Source: Polyangiaceae bacterium (GTDB lineage Bacteria > Myxococcota_A > Polyangia > Polyangiales > Polyangiaceae). From it: a stretch of DNA of 64,000 nt. Location: the NCBI GenBank assembly GCA_025937835.1, contig JAICQO010000020.1, positions 19,206-83,205 on the forward strand. The letters are read 5' to 3'. Under the pieces are notes generated by a model. It made no database searches and had not been told where the DNA came from. It saw nothing but the letters and a program-made list of their open reading frames with translations. Made by a program: the position numbers and the translations under genes. Shown here piece by piece: positions 20,142-29,396 of this stretch (within the stretch, counting starts at the first letter, position 1; every line of letters begins with the position of its first letter).

Positions 20142-20981
20142 TCAGTGGTAGGTGACGGTGAACAGGGCGCCGGGGACCAGGGCGTGGGCTTTCACGTCCA
20201 CGAAGTCGTCGGAGTCGGACTTCAGGTTCGCGTTTGCATACACCACGCGCGCCACGCCTCCGATGCTCCACTGGTCCGCGACGAACACCTCGTAGCCGCC
20301 ACCGACCATCAATCCGAGCCCAACGCCGCTGTACTTGTCCGGCGGAAAGGCCAGGTCGTCGTCGGCCTCGTCAGCGGTGATGACGCCGAAGCCGACCGCC
20401 CCTTGAAAATGCAGGCCGAGCTCGGGATTCGGATACACGTCCACGAATGGCCCGATCACACCGACGGTGGTGCCTGCACCGTCCGCGGTGATCTCCGCCC
20501 CGCCTTCCTCCAACTCGTAGGAGGTGGTCGGCGTGTTCGCGCTGTAGATGCCGCCTCCGATCACGAGGCCGGGGATCGGAGTCCCGCCGAACGCGAGCTC
20601 CGACAAGACCGAGAACCCGGACGTCTTCCCTTCCAGATCCGTGTCGACGTCGGGCTCGACCTTCCCGATCAAACCGCCAAAGCCCAGACCCGCCCGGAAG
20701 TAGAACCCATCGTGCACCTCGACGCCGCGCGACGGCACCGGCGGCGGCGTGACGCTCACGGGCGGGGTCGGCTCCACCGGTGCTCCTGCGAGAGGAGGCG
20801 GCGGGCTGGCAGGCGCGGCCGTCGCTTCCACTGGCGGAGCTGGCGGCGGAGCTTCGGACGGCGCGGGCGGCGGCTGAACGGGCGGCGGAACCGCGCCCTG
20901 CGCGGCGGCGGATCCGGCAATCGCCGTCACGAAACCCGAGATTGAAGCTGCCAGAGCCAATCTAAAGCGCACGTCCCTCAT
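20142..20981 (-). CDS. Outer-membrane beta-barrel protein with Pro-rich linker
   Basis: A Sec signal peptide (MRDVRFRLALAASISGFVTAIAGSAAAQG) is followed by about 65 residues of Pro/Ala low complexity. A 180-residue C-terminal domain of alternating strands then begins at GVEVHDGFYFRAGLGFGGL and includes LGLMVGGGYEVFVADQWSIGG and ARVVYANANL. This is the plan of a small OmpA/OmpW-like or OprF-N-type barrel. The family is not certain. The gene converges on recA with four bases between the two stops and is divergent from the extensin-like gene. Confidence 0.8.
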   Translation of the reverse strand: MRDVRFRLALAASISGFVTAIAGSAAAQGAVPPPVQPPPAPSEAPPPAPPVEATAAPASPPPPLAGAPVEPTPPVSVTPPPVPSRGVEVHDGFYFRAGLGFGGLIGKVEPDVDTDLEGKTSGFSVLSELAFGGTPIPGLVIGGGIYSANTPTTSYELEEGGAEITADGAGTTVGVIGPFVDVYPNPELGLHFQGAVGFGVITADEADDDLAFPPDKYSGVGLGLMVGGGYEVFVADQWSIGGVARVVYANANLKSDSDDFVDVKAHALVPGALFTVTYH

Positions 20982-21085
20982 GGTCCAGCTTGTTAGTACG
21001 CCTCGAAACGAGACGTCAAAGAACCGGGCGGAGCGCGCGTTTCTCGCGCTTTCTTTCGATCGGCGCTAGCACGCTAACCCCTGCC

Positions 21086-21814
21086 ATGCGCCGCTTCGCC
21101 TCCATCCTCCTGCTCGCCGGCTCGTTCGCGACGAGCAGCTCGGCTTTCGGGTCGAACAAGTACCTCGAGATCCCGGCCACCGAGGACGTCGAGTCGTCGA
21201 GGGCGCACCACTACGCCAACCTCAGCAACCCCGAGGCGTTCGCGGAGCTCGACCGGCGCGGCATCGCCTACGTGCCCGCCACCCCGCCGATGCCGGGCGT
21301 CCGCGCGCCGATCCGCCTCAAGGGGCCGCTGAACGGCGTGTGGATTCATTCGTCCCTACCCGAGCCCGAGCGGGCGACGACTCCGTTCGAGATCCTCGAC
21401 GCACGCCTGGCGCTGGCGCTCGACGACTTCACGGCCCTGCTCGCGCGCCACGGGATCGTCGAGATCGTCCATTTCACGATGTACCGCCCGGCCGGGACCA
21501 AAACCGATGACCCGAACGGGCCCCAGTCACGCCACCCCGGCGGCATGGCGATCGACGTGGGGGGCATGAAAAAGAAGAACGGCCAGTGGCTGGCTGTCGG
21601 CCCCCAGTGGCCCGCACACATAGGAGCCCAGACCTGCGGCCGCGGCGCGCGCTCGCTCAAGAGCCGCGCGGCCCGGGAGCTCGTCAGCATCGTCTGCGAA
21701 GCCTCCGATCTGCGGATCTTCCACTACATGCTCACCCCGCACTTCGATCCCGCTCACGCCGACCACCTGCACCTCGAGATCAAGCCCGGGGTCAAGTGGT
21801 TCCTCGTCAACTAG
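21086..21814 (+). CDS. Extensin-like / peptidase M15-type secreted protein
   Basis: ATG at 21086 gives a signal peptide (MRRFASILLLAGSFATSSSAFG). The 242-residue product contains the zinc-site pattern of the M15/extensin-like family: SRHPGGMAIDVGG (His and Asp ligands) and AHADHLHLEIK (His ligand). The order and spacing resemble the extensin-like C-terminal family, whose members are thought to act on peptidoglycan as LAS-type metallopeptidases. Two cysteines (QTCGRG, SIVCEAS) may form a disulfide. Likely role: periplasmic cell-wall peptidase. Confidence 0.83.
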   Translation: MRRFASILLLAGSFATSSSAFGSNKYLEIPATEDVESSRAHHYANLSNPEAFAELDRRGIAYVPATPPMPGVRAPIRLKGPLNGVWIHSSLPEPERATTPFEILDARLALALDDFTALLARHGIVEIVHFTMYRPAGTKTDDPNGPQSRHPGGMAIDVGGMKKKNGQWLAVGPQWPAHIGAQTCGRGARSLKSRAARELVSIVCEASDLRIFHYMLTPHFDPAHADHLHLEIKPGVKWFLVN

Positions 21815-21886
21815 CCTGTCGCCCGCGTCGGCACCAGCGAAGATCCACGCTTCCGCGAGCCACTCGCATCTGCTAAACGCGCCATA

Positions 21887-23269
21887 ATGCGGCTGGCGCG
21901 GCTGATCGGTCCCGAGCTCGCGACGTTCGTGCGCGAGTGTCCGGATCAGCTGCCGGAGCTGATCGACGAGATCCACCCGGAGGACATCGCCGACATCGTC
22001 AGCGAGTTCGACGAGGAGCACGCGATCGAGCTGCTCACCCATCTGCCGGCGGACTACGCCGCGCAGGTGTTCGCGCGCCTCGACGAAGAGGTGCAGGGCG
22101 TGCTCGCCTCGAAGATGGAGCTGCGCTCGGCCGTGCGCATCGCCGGCGAGATGGACGCCGACGACGCCGCCGACTTCTTCAGCATCCTGCCGCCGAAGCT
22201 CGGCGAGCCGCTGCTCGAAGAGCTCGAGAAGGTCTCGCCGCAGGCCGCCGAAGAGATCACCGAGCTGCGCCGCTGGCCCGAGCGCAGCGCCGGCGGTCTG
22301 ATGACGACCGACTACATCAGCGTCGGTCCCAGGCTCACGATCGGCGAGGCCGTCGAGGAAGTGCGCAAGGACGCGCGGGATGCCGAGACGGTCGAGACCA
22401 TCTACGTCGTCGATTCGAACCACCGCCTGCTCGGCTACCTGACGCTCAGGAGCCTGCTGCTGTCCGACACGACCGATCCGGTGACGGACGTGATGCACAG
22501 CAACGTGATCAGCGTCCCGCCCGATCTCGACCAGGAAGACGTGGCCAAGGTGCTGGCCAAGTACGACTTGCACACTCTGCCGGTGGTCGCGCCGACGCAA
22601 GAGATGCTGGGCGTCATCACCTCCGACGACATCCTCGACGTGGTCGTCGAAGAGCAGGGCGAGGACGTCCAGAAGATGGGCGCCATCGCCCCCATCCAGG
22701 AGGGTTACTTCGACGCGGGCATCGGCGAGTACCTGAAGAAGCGCGCGCCCTGGCTGGTGGTGTTGTTCGTCGGTGGCTTCTTCACGACCACTGCCATGAA
22801 GCAGTTCGATCACATGCTGGCTGCCGTGGCCCAGCTCGCGTTCTACGTGCCGCTGCTCGTGTCGGCGGGAGGCAACTCGGGCTCGCAGTCGTCCACGCTC
22901 GTGATCCGCGGTCTGGCGGTCGGTGACATCCAGAGCCGCGACTGGTGGCGGGTGCTCCAGCGCGAGTTCATCCAGGGGGTGGTGCTCGGCGCCATGCTCG
23001 GGGCGCTGGGCGTGCTTCGGGTGGCGATCGCCGGCGATGGGATGAGCTTCGCCTTCCTGATCGCTTTCACCATTTTGTGCATCGTGGTGATGGGCTGCGT
23101 GGTGGGCGGAATGCTGCCTCTGCTGCTCAGTCGGCTGGGGCTCGACCCCGCGACCAGCTCGAACCCCTTCATCGCCACGCTCGTCGACGTGCTCGGGATC
23201 GTGATTTACTTGCGCGCGGCCCAGTGGCTGCTGGCCGGGGCCCTCGCGACCGGACACGCTGGAAGTTGA
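21887..23269 (+). CDS. mgtE: Magnesium transporter MgtE
   Basis: The 460-residue product has the MgtE order: an N-terminal superhelical domain (about 1-130, DEIHPEDIADIVSEFDEEHAIELL), two CBS domains (about 140-265, with SAGGLMTTDYISV and VTDVMHSNVISV) and five transmembrane helices (about 285-455). The pore signature VSAGGNSGSQSSTL and the ATSSNPFIATLVDV segment are present. It is a Mg2+ channel gated by intracellular Mg2+. The 72 bases ahead of it are too short to hold an M-box riboswitch and show none of its features. The GspE-N/HEAT gene follows after 52 bases and may be co-transcribed. Confidence 0.95.
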   Translation: MRLARLIGPELATFVRECPDQLPELIDEIHPEDIADIVSEFDEEHAIELLTHLPADYAAQVFARLDEEVQGVLASKMELRSAVRIAGEMDADDAADFFSILPPKLGEPLLEELEKVSPQAAEEITELRRWPERSAGGLMTTDYISVGPRLTIGEAVEEVRKDARDAETVETIYVVDSNHRLLGYLTLRSLLLSDTTDPVTDVMHSNVISVPPDLDQEDVAKVLAKYDLHTLPVVAPTQEMLGVITSDDILDVVVEEQGEDVQKMGAIAPIQEGYFDAGIGEYLKKRAPWLVVLFVGGFFTTTAMKQFDHMLAAVAQLAFYVPLLVSAGGNSGSQSSTLVIRGLAVGDIQSRDWWRVLQREFIQGVVLGAMLGALGVLRVAIAGDGMSFAFLIAFTILCIVVMGCVVGGMLPLLLSRLGLDPATSSNPFIATLVDVLGIVIYLRAAQWLLAGALATGHAGS

Positions 23270-23321
23270 CAGCCGGAGTGCCCCCGCGATGATAGGCAGG
23301 CCGACGGCGGGCCGCCCCTGA

Positions 23322-25811
23322 ATGCCGACCCTCAGTTCCAACATCGTGAAGCGCGAGGTGGCGTCTCCCAAAGACGTCGAGCTGGCCCTCGCCCGCCAGT
23401 CTCTGCACGGCGGCGATCTGATCACGAACCTGCTCGAGGTCGCGAACCTGAACGAGGAGCGGCTGCTGCGTACGATCGCCGAGAGCCTCGGGCTCGAAGC
23501 CGCGCCTGCCGGCGAGCTGCCTCCGTCGGGCGACGGCCTGCTGCGTCTGGTTCCGTCGGACGTCGCGCGCCGTCACGGCTTCTTCCCACTGTCGGAAGAG
23601 GACGGCGCATTGGTCGTCGCGGTCAGCGAACCGCTCGGGAGTGACGCCGAGAGCGACCTCGAATTCTCCCTGGGCCTCAAGGTGGTCCAGAAGGCCGCAA
23701 TACTCGTGAGGGTGAAGCAAGCGCTGGCTCGGGATTACGGCGTGCCGCTCGATCGCCGCTTCGCTCGCGTCGTGGCCCGGCTCGACGGCAAGCCCGATCC
23801 GAGCCCCAGCGTCCCGCCCGGGCCCGTCGCCCGCCGCGAGCCGACGCTGCCGCCCGAGGCGCTGCCCGAGCAGGCCGCGCGCCGGAGCTCGAGCGCTTCC
23901 CTGGATTTTCGGGCGCTCGCGGGCAAGGGTCCCCGCTACTCGGCCCCGCGCCGGCGGATCGGCCCGTACACCGTGGCGATGGCCGAGCACGACCTGTTCG
24001 AGGCCTCGCAGCGCGACCAGGTCGTGACCACGTTCTTCGATTTCGCGTCGCAGTACTTCGAGTACGCGGCGCTGTTCGTGGTCCAGGGGGACCTCGCCGA
24101 GGGTCGCGACGCCCACGGCTCGGGCGCTCCGCGCACGAAGGTGCAGGGCATCGGCGTGCCGCTCGATCTTCCGAGCTCGTTGTCCGCGTTGGTCTCGGGG
24201 CGCGAGCCCTTCCGGCTATCTCGCTTCGCGCCCTCCGGCATCGACGGCGCCATGGTGAAAGACCTCGAGCGCAAGCCGGGCCCGCTCGTGCTGCTGGTGC
24301 CGGTGCGCGTCCGCGATCGCGCCGTGCTCGTGCTCTACGGCGATCACGGCGACCAAGACGTGAGGCTCGAGGCCGTGGGCGACGTGATCTCGTTCTTGCC
24401 GCTGGTGAGCGCGGCGCTCGAGCGCGTGATCTTGAAGCGCAAGGGCATCGCTCCGCGGCCCTCGATACCGCCGCGCTCGATCCGGCCCGGGGAACCGTCG
24501 CGGGTCTCCGTGCCTCCGACGCGGATGCTCCACTCCGAGCCGCCCCGCCCGCTCGACCATTCCCCGACTCCCCGCCCCGTCCTCTCGGTCGGGCCGGCCC
24601 TGCGCCACCCGACGCCCGCCCCGGTCTCGCTCGCCCCGCCGCTCGCCGACCCTGACGCTTCGCAGGTGATCGCCGCGGCAACCGGCGCCACGCCACCCTG
24701 GTCGAGCGCTCCGGGTCCGGTCGATGTGCCGCCCCCGCCCCCGCCGCCGTTTCTCGACCCACAGGAAGAGGCGCCCGCGCGGGACAGCGGCGACTTCTCG
24801 GCGAACGAGCTCGGCACCAAGCCCGGCGTCGGCTCCGAGTCGAGCGATGCCGCGCCGGACAGCTCGCAGCGCCCGCCGCCGCCCCCGCCGCTGGAAGAAG
24901 CAGCGCCTTCGCCGGGCGCGCGCGACGCCAGAGAAGACCTCGCCGCGTACGCAGGCCCGAGCGCGACGGAGCTGCTCCAGTCGCTCGTGTCGGGCGATCC
25001 TCGCGCCGCCGATCGCCTGGTGAGCCTGGGCCTCAGCGCAGTGCCGGTGCTGATCGGCGCACTCCCAGGGCCTATCACCTCCGAGCTTCGCCGCGGCCCG
25101 GGCGACGGCCCTCCGCGCGCCTCCGACTGCGGCCCGCTGCTCAAGGTTTTGGTCCGGATCGGGCCCAAAGCCGCGAGCATGGTCGCCGTTCGCGCGAGCG
25201 ACACCGATCCGGTGATCCGCGCCTGGGCGACGCGCCTGCTCGGCGAAATGCCGAGCGCGGACTCGGCCGAAGCCGTTGCCCTGCGCTTCCTCGATCAAGA
25301 CATCGAGGTGCGCCGCGCCGCGCTCGCAGCGGGTCGCATGCTGCACAGCCATCCGACCGCGTCCGAGTCGCTGTCCAATGCACTCTCCGACGTGCTCGGC
25401 GACCCCGGCAAGTCCGACGAGGTCCGGCACATGGCCATCGAGGCCATCGCCGACCTGCGCGAAGCGCGCGCCATTCCGGGGCTGATCCGCGCGCTCGAGT
25501 CGGGCTCGAACGAGATCCGCCGCTCGGCGCACTGGGCGCTCGTCGTGCTCACTCGACAAGACTTCAAGGACGACCCCGCGTTCTGGGAAGCGTGGTGGCT
25601 CGAGAACTCCACGCGCCATCGGATCGAGTGGCTGATCGACGCGCTGATGCATCCCGAGCAAGAGATCCGACGCGCCGCCGGCGACGAGCTCAAGAGCTCG
25701 ACCAAGGAGTACTTCGGCTACTACGACGATCTCTCGCCGCGCGAGCGCGAGCGCGCCCAGGGCCGTTACCGCGACTGGTGGACCAGCAAAGGAAAGTTGC
25801 GCTTCCACTGA
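23322..25811 (+). CDS. GspE-N domain / HEAT-repeat protein
   Basis: The 829-residue protein begins with a GspE/MshEN N-terminal fold (residues 1-145: LLEVANLNEERLLRTIAESLGLE, VPSDVARRHGFFPLSEEDGALVVAVSEP), a module that in MshE binds cyclic di-GMP. A GAF-like globular region follows at about 215-370 (FFDFASQYFEYAALFVVQGD), then about 150 residues of Pro/Ser low complexity. HEAT-like repeats occupy about 545-720 (LLQSLVSGDPRAADRLVSLG, VIRAWATRLLGEMPSADS, IRRAAGDEL). It has no ATPase domain, so it is not a secretion motor. It is more likely a scaffold that senses a signal. This architecture recurs in myxobacteria, and its role is unknown. Confidence 0.83.
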   Translation: MPTLSSNIVKREVASPKDVELALARQSLHGGDLITNLLEVANLNEERLLRTIAESLGLEAAPAGELPPSGDGLLRLVPSDVARRHGFFPLSEEDGALVVAVSEPLGSDAESDLEFSLGLKVVQKAAILVRVKQALARDYGVPLDRRFARVVARLDGKPDPSPSVPPGPVARREPTLPPEALPEQAARRSSSASLDFRALAGKGPRYSAPRRRIGPYTVAMAEHDLFEASQRDQVVTTFFDFASQYFEYAALFVVQGDLAEGRDAHGSGAPRTKVQGIGVPLDLPSSLSALVSGREPFRLSRFAPSGIDGAMVKDLERKPGPLVLLVPVRVRDRAVLVLYGDHGDQDVRLEAVGDVISFLPLVSAALERVILKRKGIAPRPSIPPRSIRPGEPSRVSVPPTRMLHSEPPRPLDHSPTPRPVLSVGPALRHPTPAPVSLAPPLADPDASQVIAAATGATPPWSSAPGPVDVPPPPPPPFLDPQEEAPARDSGDFSANELGTKPGVGSESSDAAPDSSQRPPPPPPLEEAAPSPGARDAREDLAAYAGPSATELLQSLVSGDPRAADRLVSLGLSAVPVLIGALPGPITSELRRGPGDGPPRASDCGPLLKVLVRIGPKAASMVAVRASDTDPVIRAWATRLLGEMPSADSAEAVALRFLDQDIEVRRAALAAGRMLHSHPTASESLSNALSDVLGDPGKSDEVRHMAIEAIADLREARAIPGLIRALESGSNEIRRSAHWALVVLTRQDFKDDPAFWEAWWLENSTRHRIEWLIDALMHPEQEIRRAAGDELKSSTKEYFGYYDDLSPRERERAQGRYRDWWTSKGKLRFH

Positions 25812-25925
25812 CGGCGTGGGGAGCCGTGCCACGGGAAAAGTTCGTGTGATTTCGCGGGTCGGGATCCTGAACGAGTGTCCGTCTCGACAGCCTCGGCAGG
25901 AGCGTGCGAAAAGCCGGGCTCCGTG

Positions 25926-26126
25926 ATGAACCAGCCCTCGCAGCTCGACCCGGCTCTGCGCGCCGCGAACCTGGCCCTCGCCGGACGTAAACACCGCGAG
26001 GTCGTGCGCCGAGCCGCCATCGAGCTCGGCAGCGTCGACTCGCGCCACGGGCCCTGGGAAGCCATCGCCGTGTTCTCGGTGGCGATGTTCTCCCTGCTGT
26101 TGGTGATCGGGCTGTGGTTCTGGTGA
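25926..26126 (+). CDS. Small C-tail-anchored membrane protein (66 aa)
   Basis: ATG at 25926 starts a 66-residue frame (a GTG at 25875 would add 17 residues). The first 42 residues are charged (MNQPSQLDPALRAANLALAGRK...) and the last 22 form one hydrophobic helix (IAVFSVAMFSLLLVIGLWFW) at the extreme C-terminus. This is the topology of a tail-anchored small membrane protein. No family is recognised. It lies between the HEAT-protein gene and the convergent AgmX-like gene. Confidence 0.6.
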   Translation: MNQPSQLDPALRAANLALAGRKHREVVRRAAIELGSVDSRHGPWEAIAVFSVAMFSLLLVIGLWFW

Positions 26127-26153
26127 GGGGCCGCCTCCGCTCGGGCGCGCGGC

Positions 26154-26657
26154 TTACTCGCCCGCGTTCGCCATGCCCGATTTCTTCGCGCCCGTGAGAT
26201 CCACGTCCCACTCCAGGGTGTGCTCGGGGCCGGTGTACGTGCGGACAATCACCGCCTCCATCGCGCGCAGCACGCATTTCCCGACCGTCGTGTCCGCGTA
26301 GGGTTCGCCGAGCCGCGCTTCCTTGACGCGGCCGTCGTTCGCGAACACGAGCGTGACGCGCGCTTTACCCTTGGGTGCCTTCTCGGTCACCGACTCGGGG
26401 CACGTCTCTGCGGAGCGGGATGCGCGCTTCAGCTCGAGCTCGGCAAACGGCTGATCCCACTGGCGCTTCTTCTCGTCTTCGGTGACCTCCGGCGCGGCGT
26501 AGTCGCTCGGATCTCTGCCGAGCTTCTCTTGCTCGGCCGCCAGCGCTTCCTGCTCTGCGACGATCTCGTCCGGCGACTTCGCGCCCTGACCTTCGCCGTA
26601 CGAGGGGCCACAACCGATCAACGCCGTACCAATCAGTGCCAGAACGAGCCTGCTCAT
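26154..26657 (-). CDS. AgmX-like lipoprotein
   Basis: The ATG at 26657 gives a lipoprotein signal (MSRLVLALIGTALIGC). A charged helical segment follows (KSPDEIVAEQEALAAEQEKLGRD). The C-terminal 80 residues resemble the AgmX/PglI C-terminal fold (ARVTLVFANDGRVKEARLGEP...VGKCVLRAMEA), a TonB-C-like domain common in myxobacterial gliding and energy-transduction proteins. The protein is 167 residues. Such domains probably transmit force or link envelope complexes. The specific partner is unknown. Confidence 0.78.
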   Translation of the reverse strand: MSRLVLALIGTALIGCGPSYGEGQGAKSPDEIVAEQEALAAEQEKLGRDPSDYAAPEVTEDEKKRQWDQPFAELELKRASRSAETCPESVTEKAPKGKARVTLVFANDGRVKEARLGEPYADTTVGKCVLRAMEAVIVRTYTGPEHTLEWDVDLTGAKKSGMANAGE

Positions 26658-26711
26658 GGGGCGCGATGTTATGCCGAGATTTCCGGGCTCGGCAACGGCA
26701 ATCAAGGGCGC

Positions 26712-28076
26712 TTACAAATCCGTGATTTCGTAGTCCTTGATCTTGTAGAGCAGCGCGCGATGGCTGATTTCCAGCACTTCCGCGGCGCGCGTGCGGTTGC
26801 CCTTGGTCTTCTGCAGGGCCCGGCGGATGAGGATCTCTTCGATGACGCGCATCGTCTTCTTCACGCTCAGCTCACCACTCGCCAGGTGTAGCTGCACGGC
26901 GTCGCGCGCCTCGCGGATCCGCTCCGGCAGGTCGGCGGCGACGATCTGCTCGCCCTCCGAAAGGACCATCGCGCGCTCGATGGTATTCTCGAGCTCCCGA
27001 ACGTTTCCAGGCCAGGCGTACTCGTAGAGCAGGCGCCGCGCCTCGGTGTCGATACCGCGGATGCCTGTCCCGAGCCGCGTATTGTTCTTCGCCACGAAGT
27101 GTTCGATGAGCAGCGGCACGTCGTCGCGTCGCTCGCGGAGCGGCGGCACGTGGATGTGCAGCACGTTGAGCCGATAGAACAAATCTTCGCGAAAGCGGCC
27201 GGCCTTGGTCTCCGCCGCCACGTCGCGGTGAGTCGCAGCCACGATCCGCACGTCTACCTGCACGTCCCGAGCTTCGCCGAGGCGCCGGATCTTCTCGTCT
27301 TCGAGCACGCGTAGCAGCTTCACCTGCAGACCGAGCGGCAGCTCGCCGATCTCGTCCAGGAACAGCGTACCCGTGTGCGCCTCCTCGAACAGCCCGCGCC
27401 GATCCTGAACGGCATCGGTGAATGCGCCTTTTTTGTGCCCGAACAGCTCGCTCTCGAGCAGGTTCTCCGGAATCGCCCCGCAGTTGACGGCGACGAACGG
27501 TCCGCCGCGCCGGCTCGAGCGGCGGTGCACCGCACGCGCCACGAGCTCCTTGCCCGTTCCGCTCTCACCGGTCACCAGCACGGTCGTCTTGTAGTCGGCG
27601 ATCTTGGCGATGGTGCGGAAGATCTCCTGCATGCTCCCGCTCTTGGCGAGGATGTCCTCGAAGCGGTGTTCCTTGCGGATCTCGTCTCGCAGCGCGCGGT
27701 TCTCGCGGCGCAAGGTCTCGCGCTCCTCGGCCTTGCGCAGGGTCAGCACCACTTCGTCCGGCTTGAACGGCTTCTGGACGTAGTCGTAGGCGCCGGCCTT
27801 CATGGCCTCGATCGCCATGTCCATGTTCCCGTAAGCGCTCATCACGATCACGGTGGCGTCGTTGCCCTTGGCGCGCAGCGTCTCGAGTAGATCGAGCCCG
27901 CCCATCTTCGGCATGCGCACGTCCGTGAGCACCACGTCGGGCCCGAACGAATCCACGAGCGCGAGCCCCTCCTCGCCGCTGGCAGCGGTTTCGACCTCGT
28001 AACCGTGCCTTCGCAACAAGGTGCGGAGCACCAACCTCAAATTTTCTTCGTCGTCGACGACAAGGACCCGGCGCAC
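26712..28076 (-). CDS. NtrC-family sigma-54 response regulator
   Basis: I choose the GTG at 28076 as start ([13 protein letters not shown]); a TTG at 28115 is an alternative. The 454-residue protein has a receiver domain (phospho-acceptor Asp52 in [12 protein letters not shown], Lys in QKPFKPDE). Next comes an AAA+ core with Walker A GESGTGKE (170-177) and Walker B LFLDE (about 238-242), and a C-terminal FIS-type helix-turn-helix ([20 protein letters not shown]). The sigma-54 contact loop reads GAFTDA rather than GAFTGA, a common natural variant. It activates sigma-54 promoters when phosphorylated. No cognate histidine kinase gene is adjacent. Confidence 0.92.
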   Translation of the reverse strand: MRRVLVVDDEENLRLVLRTLLRRHGYEVETAASGEEGLALVDSFGPDVVLTDVRMPKMGGLDLLETLRAKGNDATVIVMSAYGNMDMAIEAMKAGAYDYVQKPFKPDEVVLTLRKAEERETLRRENRALRDEIRKEHRFEDILAKSGSMQEIFRTIAKIADYKTTVLVTGESGTGKELVARAVHRRSSRRGGPFVAVNCGAIPENLLESELFGHKKGAFTDAVQDRRGLFEEAHTGTLFLDEIGELPLGLQVKLLRVLEDEKIRRLGEARDVQVDVRIVAATHRDVAAETKAGRFREDLFYRLNVLHIHVPPLRERRDDVPLLIEHFVAKNNTRLGTGIRGIDTEARRLLYEYAWPGNVRELENTIERAMVLSEGEQIVAADLPERIREARDAVQLHLASGELSVKKTMRVIEEILIRRALQKTKGNRTRAAEVLEISHRALLYKIKDYEITDL

Positions 28077-28175
28077 TGTGCAAAAAATGCTAACTTCGGC
28101 GCTTCCGGTCCGCAACCAAGTTCAGATCTGCCGCGAATCGCTCATTGCGGCGCGGTTTCTGATACAGGGCAGGCC

Positions 28176-29396
28176 ATGTGGTGCGGCATCGACCAGCTCT
28201 ACGGTGGCTCTCTGGCAGCTCTTCGCCGACGCCTGCGCGGCGCCCGCTTGGGGGTGTTGACCCATGCGGCCGCCCTCGATCGGCGCGGCCAGCACTGCCT
28301 TTCGGTGCTCGACGAGCTGGGCGTCGCTCCGCGTTTGGTCTTCGCGCCGGAGCACGGGCTGCACGGCGCCGCGCAGGCGGAAGAGCCGGTGGCTGGCGCT
28401 CCCGCGCCCGAAGGTGGAGCACGCCCGCCGATCGTGAGCCTTTACGGCAGCACCAAGGCCGACCTCACCCCCACCGCGGAGGACCTGGCGGAGCTCGACC
28501 TGCTCGTGATCGACCTCGCCGACGTCGGCAGCCGTTACTACACGTACGTGTGGACGGCGCTGATCGCAGCGCGCGCCGCCCGCGAGCGCGGCATTCACGT
28601 GGTGGTGCTCGATCGCCCGAACCCGCTCTCCGGCGATCCGACGACGATCGAGGGCGCGCCGCAAGCCGAAGGCTACACCTCGTTCGTCGGCCTCGAGCCG
28701 CTGCCGATCCGGCACGCGCTCACGCTCGGTGAGATCCTCGCGCTGTTCTTCGAACGCGACGGCTCCCCGCTCGGCCCGGAGGGAGCGCTGTCCGTCGTCG
28801 GCACACTCGGTTGGGAACGCCACCGCACCGCCGAAGCCTGGGGTCGCCCGTTCGTGATGCCCTCGCCCAACATGCCGACGCTCGAGACCGCTCTCGTCTA
28901 CCCGGGCGGTTGCCTGATCGAAGGCACGAACCTCTCGGAGGGGCGCGGCACCACGGCCCCCTTTCAGATCGTGGGAGCGCCTTTCCTCGACGCCGAGCGT
29001 TTGGCGCAGGAGCTCACCCAGGTGGGCGTGCTGGGCGCGTGGGTCCGTCCCATCCATTTCAAGCCGAGCTTCGACAAGCACGCCGGCGTCACCTGCCACG
29101 GCGTGATGCTCCACGTCACGAACCCGAGGTTGTTCCGTCCCGTCGCGACCTACCTGACCTTGATCTCGCTCGCACGCCGGATGGCGCCCGAGGCCTTCGC
29201 CTTCCGCGACACGCCGTACGAGTTCGAGACCGATCGACCCGCCTTCGATTTGCTGACCGGCTCCGATCGCGCGCGCCGCCTCATCCTCGAGGGGGCGCCT
29301 GCCGAGGACGTGGTGGCGGAGGTGGCGCCGATCGATCCGAAGCTCCGGGAGAGCGTGGCTGAGGCGGAAGCTCGGCTCGGGCGCGCGCTTTCGTAG
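28176..29396 (+). CDS. namZ: DUF1343 exo-beta-N-acetylmuramidase (NamZ-type)
   Basis: ATG at 28176 opens a 406-residue protein that matches DUF1343 over its whole length (GVLTHAAALDRRGQH, FAPEHGLHGAAQAEE, LLVIDLADVGSRYYTYVWT, DRPNPL, PSPNMPTLETALVYPG). The characterised members (NamZ) cleave terminal MurNAc from peptidoglycan fragments. Unlike NamZ of Bacillus and Tannerella this copy has no signal peptide, so it probably acts in the cytoplasm on imported muropeptides. Its last 116 bp overlap the oppositely oriented GGDEF gene. Confidence 0.87.
   Translation: MWCGIDQLYGGSLAALRRRLRGARLGVLTHAAALDRRGQHCLSVLDELGVAPRLVFAPEHGLHGAAQAEEPVAGAPAPEGGARPPIVSLYGSTKADLTPTAEDLAELDLLVIDLADVGSRYYTYVWTALIAARAARERGIHVVVLDRPNPLSGDPTTIEGAPQAEGYTSFVGLEPLPIRHALTLGEILALFFERDGSPLGPEGALSVVGTLGWERHRTAEAWGRPFVMPSPNMPTLETALVYPGGCLIEGTNLSEGRGTTAPFQIVGAPFLDAERLAQELTQVGVLGAWVRPIHFKPSFDKHAGVTCHGVMLHVTNPRLFRPVATYLTLISLARRMAPEAFAFRDTPYEFETDRPAFDLLTGSDRARRLILEGAPAEDVVAEVAPIDPKLRESVAEAEARLGRALS

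Noticed and set aside
21815..21886. Possible M-box riboswitch before mgtE
   Set aside because: Only 72 bases are free and no M-box pairing or conserved loops can be made out.
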